DNA of 64,000 nucleotides from an uncultured Ruminococcus sp. GTDB lineage: Bacteria > Bacillota > Clostridia > Oscillospirales > Acutalibacteraceae. A program made the translations under genes and the position numbers. Shown here piece after piece: positions 61,440 to 64,000 of the stretch. The notes beneath the pieces were generated by a model. It was not told the origin of the DNA and did no database searches. It saw nothing but the letters and a program-made list of their open reading frames with translations. Position 1 is the stretch's first letter. Each line of letters starts with the position of its first letter. Where the stretch lies: the NCBI GenBank assembly GCA_934476515.1, contig CAKSNZ010000005.1, positions 58,101 through 122,100 of the forward strand. The letters are read 5' to 3'.

Positions 61440-61498
61440 TTTGCGGTAGATTATTTCACGATTTTGATGTATAATGAAACAAAAGGACGGTGAACCAG

Positions 61499-63475
61499 AT
61501 GAAAACACAAACCGAGCAGTCAACAAAAAGCGCAGACGAGCATATCCTTGTCTGCCTATCCTCTTCGCCGTCCAATGCAAAGATCATACACACCGCCTCA
61601 AAGATGGCTAAGGTCCTTCATGCAAGATTTACCGCCATCTATGTGCAGACGGATACGGTCATAAATGATGAGGATCAGTCCCGACTTTCGCAGAACATAC
61701 AGCTCGCGCAAAAGCTCGGCGCCGAGATCGTTATGACGCACGGCGAGGATGTACCACTGCAGATCTCGGAATATGTCAAGCTTTCCGATGTCACAAAAAT
61801 CGTGATCGGTCAAAGCAGCGCCAGACGAAGATGTCTGTTTGGGATACCAACTCTCACCGAAAAGCTGATTTTCTCCGCCCCTGATGTTGACATTCATATT
61901 ATTCCAGACGCACTGAACTACACAAAGCCGCACAGACGCCGTCTGTTCTTTGGTGCAGAGATACCTTCGCTGCGGAATATTGCCGTGACCGTCCTGGTGC
62001 TTGCCGTATGCACGGCGATCGGGTTTCTGTTCGATCATCTCGGCTTTTCCGATACCAATATCGTTACGGTATACATTCTAGGTGTGCTGATGATCTCCGT
62101 TTTGACCAAAGGATACCTTTGCAGTATGGCAGGCTCACTTCTAAGTGTTGTATTGTTCGGATTTTTCCTTACCGAACCCAGGTTGTCCTTTCAGACCTAT
62201 GCCGTAGGCTATCCCGTTACCTTTGCAGTCATGCTGGCATCTTCCATTCTCACCGGCACGCTTGCCTCGAAGCTGAAAGATCAAGCAAGGCTCTCGGCTC
62301 GCTCCGCGTTCCGTGTGCAGGTGCTGTTTGACACTGACCGTCTGCTGCAAAAAGCAAAAAGCAACGATGATGTTTTAAGCGTGACCTGTATGCAGCTCTC
62401 ACGACTGCTTGACCGAAGCATTGTTGCCTATATGAAAGGCGAAAACGGAATGTTGTCCGGTCGGCTGTATGCCGAAAAAAAGGATACACACGCTGAAAAG
62501 CTGCTAAACGATGCAGAGCGGCAGACCGCAGAATGGGTGCTTCAAAACGGTTGCCGTGCAGGAGCAACGACCACACAGTTTAGAAAATCCGAATGTCTTT
62601 ATCTTGCGATCCGTGCAGGCGGCAGAGTCTACGGGGTGATCGGAATACCGATGAAACCCAAGAAGCCTGATTCATTTGAAGGCAGCATCGTACTTTCGGT
62701 TGTGAACGAATGTGCTCTGGCAATGGATAATGCTCACAACGCCGCCGAAAAGGAACGGGTGGCAGATCTTGCAAAAAGCGAACAGCTGCGTGCAGACCTT
62801 TTGCGGTCAATCTCACACGATCTGCGCACGCCGCTTTGCTCCGTTTCTGGTAATGCGGACACGCTTTTGCATAACGGAAGCTGCCTGGACGAAGCAACCA
62901 AACAGCAGATCTATAAAGATATTTATGACGATTCCGAATGGTTGATCGGCGTAGTGGAAAATCTTTTGTATGTCACAAGACTGAATGACGGACGCCTAAA
63001 GCTGGAGCTTACCGACCAGCTTGTGGACGAAGTGGTCAACGAAGCCGTTTCGCATTTGAAGAAAAAATCCGTCGGACACAAGGTGACGGTAAAGTGCGAC
63101 GATCTGATCCTTGCCCGTATGGACGCACAGCTTATCGTGCAGGTCGTCGTCAATCTTATTGACAACGCCTTGAAATATACCGAACAAGGCTCCGAGATCT
63201 GCGTAAGTGTCGAAAAACAGGGTGGGAATGCCGTGATCCGTGTCGCCGATGACGGAAACGGAATTGCAGACGATGTGAAACCGCACATTTTTGAAATGTT
63301 TTACACCGGAAAAAACACAGTCGCAGACAGCCGCAGAAGCTTTGGAATCGGGCTTACCTTGTGCAAAGCGATCGTCGAGCTGCACGGCGGGACGCTGACG
63401 CTTGCCGACAATGTACCGCACGGCTGTGTATTTACCTTTACTTTACCACTTAGCGAGGTGACTCTGAATGAATAA
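61499..63475 (+). CDS. KdpD-like sensor histidine kinase lacking the N-terminal KdpD domain
   Basis: This 658-residue protein starts at ATG 61499 behind AAGGACGGTGA. Order: Usp-like domain (about 15-130, HILVCLSSSPSNAKII), four TM helices of DUF4118 type (about 155-260), GAF-like segment (about 275-395), HisKA with SISHDLRTPLCSV, and HATPase with NLIDNALKYT, VADDGNGI and FGIGLTLCK. KdpD of most bacteria is about 900 residues and starts with a roughly 210-residue KdpD sensor domain, missing here from the start. It presumably senses K+ limitation or turgor and phosphorylates KdpE, whose ATG overlaps its end by 8 bp. Confidence 0.92.
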   Translation: MKTQTEQSTKSADEHILVCLSSSPSNAKIIHTASKMAKVLHARFTAIYVQTDTVINDEDQSRLSQNIQLAQKLGAEIVMTHGEDVPLQISEYVKLSDVTKIVIGQSSARRRCLFGIPTLTEKLIFSAPDVDIHIIPDALNYTKPHRRRLFFGAEIPSLRNIAVTVLVLAVCTAIGFLFDHLGFSDTNIVTVYILGVLMISVLTKGYLCSMAGSLLSVVLFGFFLTEPRLSFQTYAVGYPVTFAVMLASSILTGTLASKLKDQARLSARSAFRVQVLFDTDRLLQKAKSNDDVLSVTCMQLSRLLDRSIVAYMKGENGMLSGRLYAEKKDTHAEKLLNDAERQTAEWVLQNGCRAGATTTQFRKSECLYLAIRAGGRVYGVIGIPMKPKKPDSFEGSIVLSVVNECALAMDNAHNAAEKERVADLAKSEQLRADLLRSISHDLRTPLCSVSGNADTLLHNGSCLDEATKQQIYKDIYDDSEWLIGVVENLLYVTRLNDGRLKLELTDQLVDEVVNEAVSHLKKKSVGHKVTVKCDDLILARMDAQLIVQVVVNLIDNALKYTEQGSEICVSVEKQGGNAVIRVADDGNGIADDVKPHIFEMFYTGKNTVADSRRSFGIGLTLCKAIVELHGGTLTLADNVPHGCVFTFTLPLSEVTLNE

Positions 63476-64000
63476 ACCCCTTGTTCTCGTTGTGGAGGAC
63501 GACCGTCCTGTCCGCAATCTGATCGTAACAACATTAAAGGCGCACGATTACCGCTATCTGACTGCAGAGAACGGACGCGGTGCCATTATGGAGGTGACCT
63601 CCCATAACCCGGATATCGTTCTGCTGGATCTGGGTCTGCCGGATATCGACGGCACACAGGTGATCGATAGCATCCGCTCATGGTCAAATATGCCCATTAT
63701 TGTGATCAGTGCGCGCAGCGAGGATAAAGACAAAATCACGGCACTGGATGCTGGGGCGGACGACTATCTGACAAAGCCATTTTCCGTAGAGGAGCTTTTG
63801 GCACGGCTTCGTGTCACGCAAAGAAGACTTTTGCTTTTGCAGGCAAACAGCGACACCGACTCACCCATTTTCCAAAACGGCGAGCTTAAAATTGATTATG
63901 CCGCCGGCTGCGCTTATTTAAACGGGGAGGAATTGCACCTGACCCCGATTGAATACAAGCTTTTGTGTCTGCTCTCTCATAATGTCGGAAAGGTGCTGAC
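63468..64000 (+). CDS. KdpE-like response regulator, 3' end outside window
   Basis: About 177 residues are visible. The receiver has VLVVEDDRPVRNLI, phosphoacceptor Asp in VLLDLGLPDIDG and Lys in YLTKPFSVEELLARL. It is followed by the beginning of an OmpR-type winged helix (GELKIDYAAGCAYLNGEELH, LTPIEYKLLCLL). It is probably the activator of the trkH operon through the TCTTAAT repeats at 59069. The gene continues past the window. Confidence 0.93.
   Translation, partial: MNKPLVLVVEDDRPVRNLIVTTLKAHDYRYLTAENGRGAIMEVTSHNPDIVLLDLGLPDIDGTQVIDSIRSWSNMPIIVISARSEDKDKITALDAGADDYLTKPFSVEELLARLRVTQRRLLLLQANSDTDSPIFQNGELKIDYAAGCAYLNGEELHLTPIEYKLLCLLSHNVGKVL

Overview
The window is a chromosomal segment of a low-G+C, anaerobic Firmicute. 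Codons are A/T-rich, ribosome-binding sites are strong, genes sit in long co-directional operons, and the gene families (TIGR03960/DUF2344 radical-SAM pair, M50 sporulation-type protease, Rrf2/CymR-like regulator) are those of Clostridia. A gut Ruminococcaceae/Oscillospirales-type organism is the best guess, but no rRNA is present to fix it. The last part (from about 58.7 kb) has visibly higher G+C and looks acquired.

Layout. 1-3.0 kb: the 3' two thirds of addA and an FMN reductase. 3.0-4.0 kb: gene-free, with tandem repeats, palindromes and a MITE-like inverted-repeat element. 4.0-7.4 kb (minus strand): two flavoprotein dehydrogenases and a small export protein. 7.5-13.8 kb: VanZ-like, MATE, a one-TM protein with an M50 protease, and three radical-SAM/DUF2344 genes. 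14.0-24.2 kb: a sulfate ABC transporter joined to a tetrapyrrole (siroheme) set, hemA-sirC-hemC-cobA/hemD-hemB-hemL. 24.2-34.6 kb: a divergent Rrf2/CymR-type regulator and a 12-gene sulfur operon. The operon runs metY, small siroheme sulfite reductase, tusA, trx, thiS-like carrier, moeB/thiF-like activator, JAMM protease, thioredoxin-reductase-like protein, aprA, aprB, cysD, cysN. Together these two blocks can take sulfate to APS (CysDN), to sulfite (AprAB) and to sulfide (siroheme reductase), then load sulfur on a carrier thiocarboxylate used by MetY to make homocysteine. A motif resembling CymR boxes sits at both operon promoters.

34.9-44.1 kb is the most unusual part: an N-carbamoylsarcosine amidase-like cysteine hydrolase, hydantoinase A and B, an NCS1-type permease fused to a cytidylate-kinase-like domain, an EamA transporter, and an ECF-type sigma factor fused to a second isochorismatase-like domain. 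That second domain closely resembles the operon's own hydrolase but has alanine in place of the catalytic cysteine. The simplest reading is a N-methylhydantoin/hydantoin catabolic locus (creatinine-derived in the gut) controlled by a sigma factor whose sensor is a dead copy of the pathway enzyme.

44.1-57.4 kb is housekeeping: rodA-like, fhs, tsaE, tsaB, rpiB, upp, pyrB (with a PyrI-like zinc tail), tRNA-Leu(CAA), purC-purF-purB-purA-guaA. 57.5-64.0 kb is accessory: a nitrilase, a truncated GrpB-like fragment, decayed mobile-element-like sequence, then a higher-G+C potassium module of trkH, trkA, a frameshifted small membrane gene, a KdpD-like kinase without the KdpD sensor domain, and kdpE cut by the window end.
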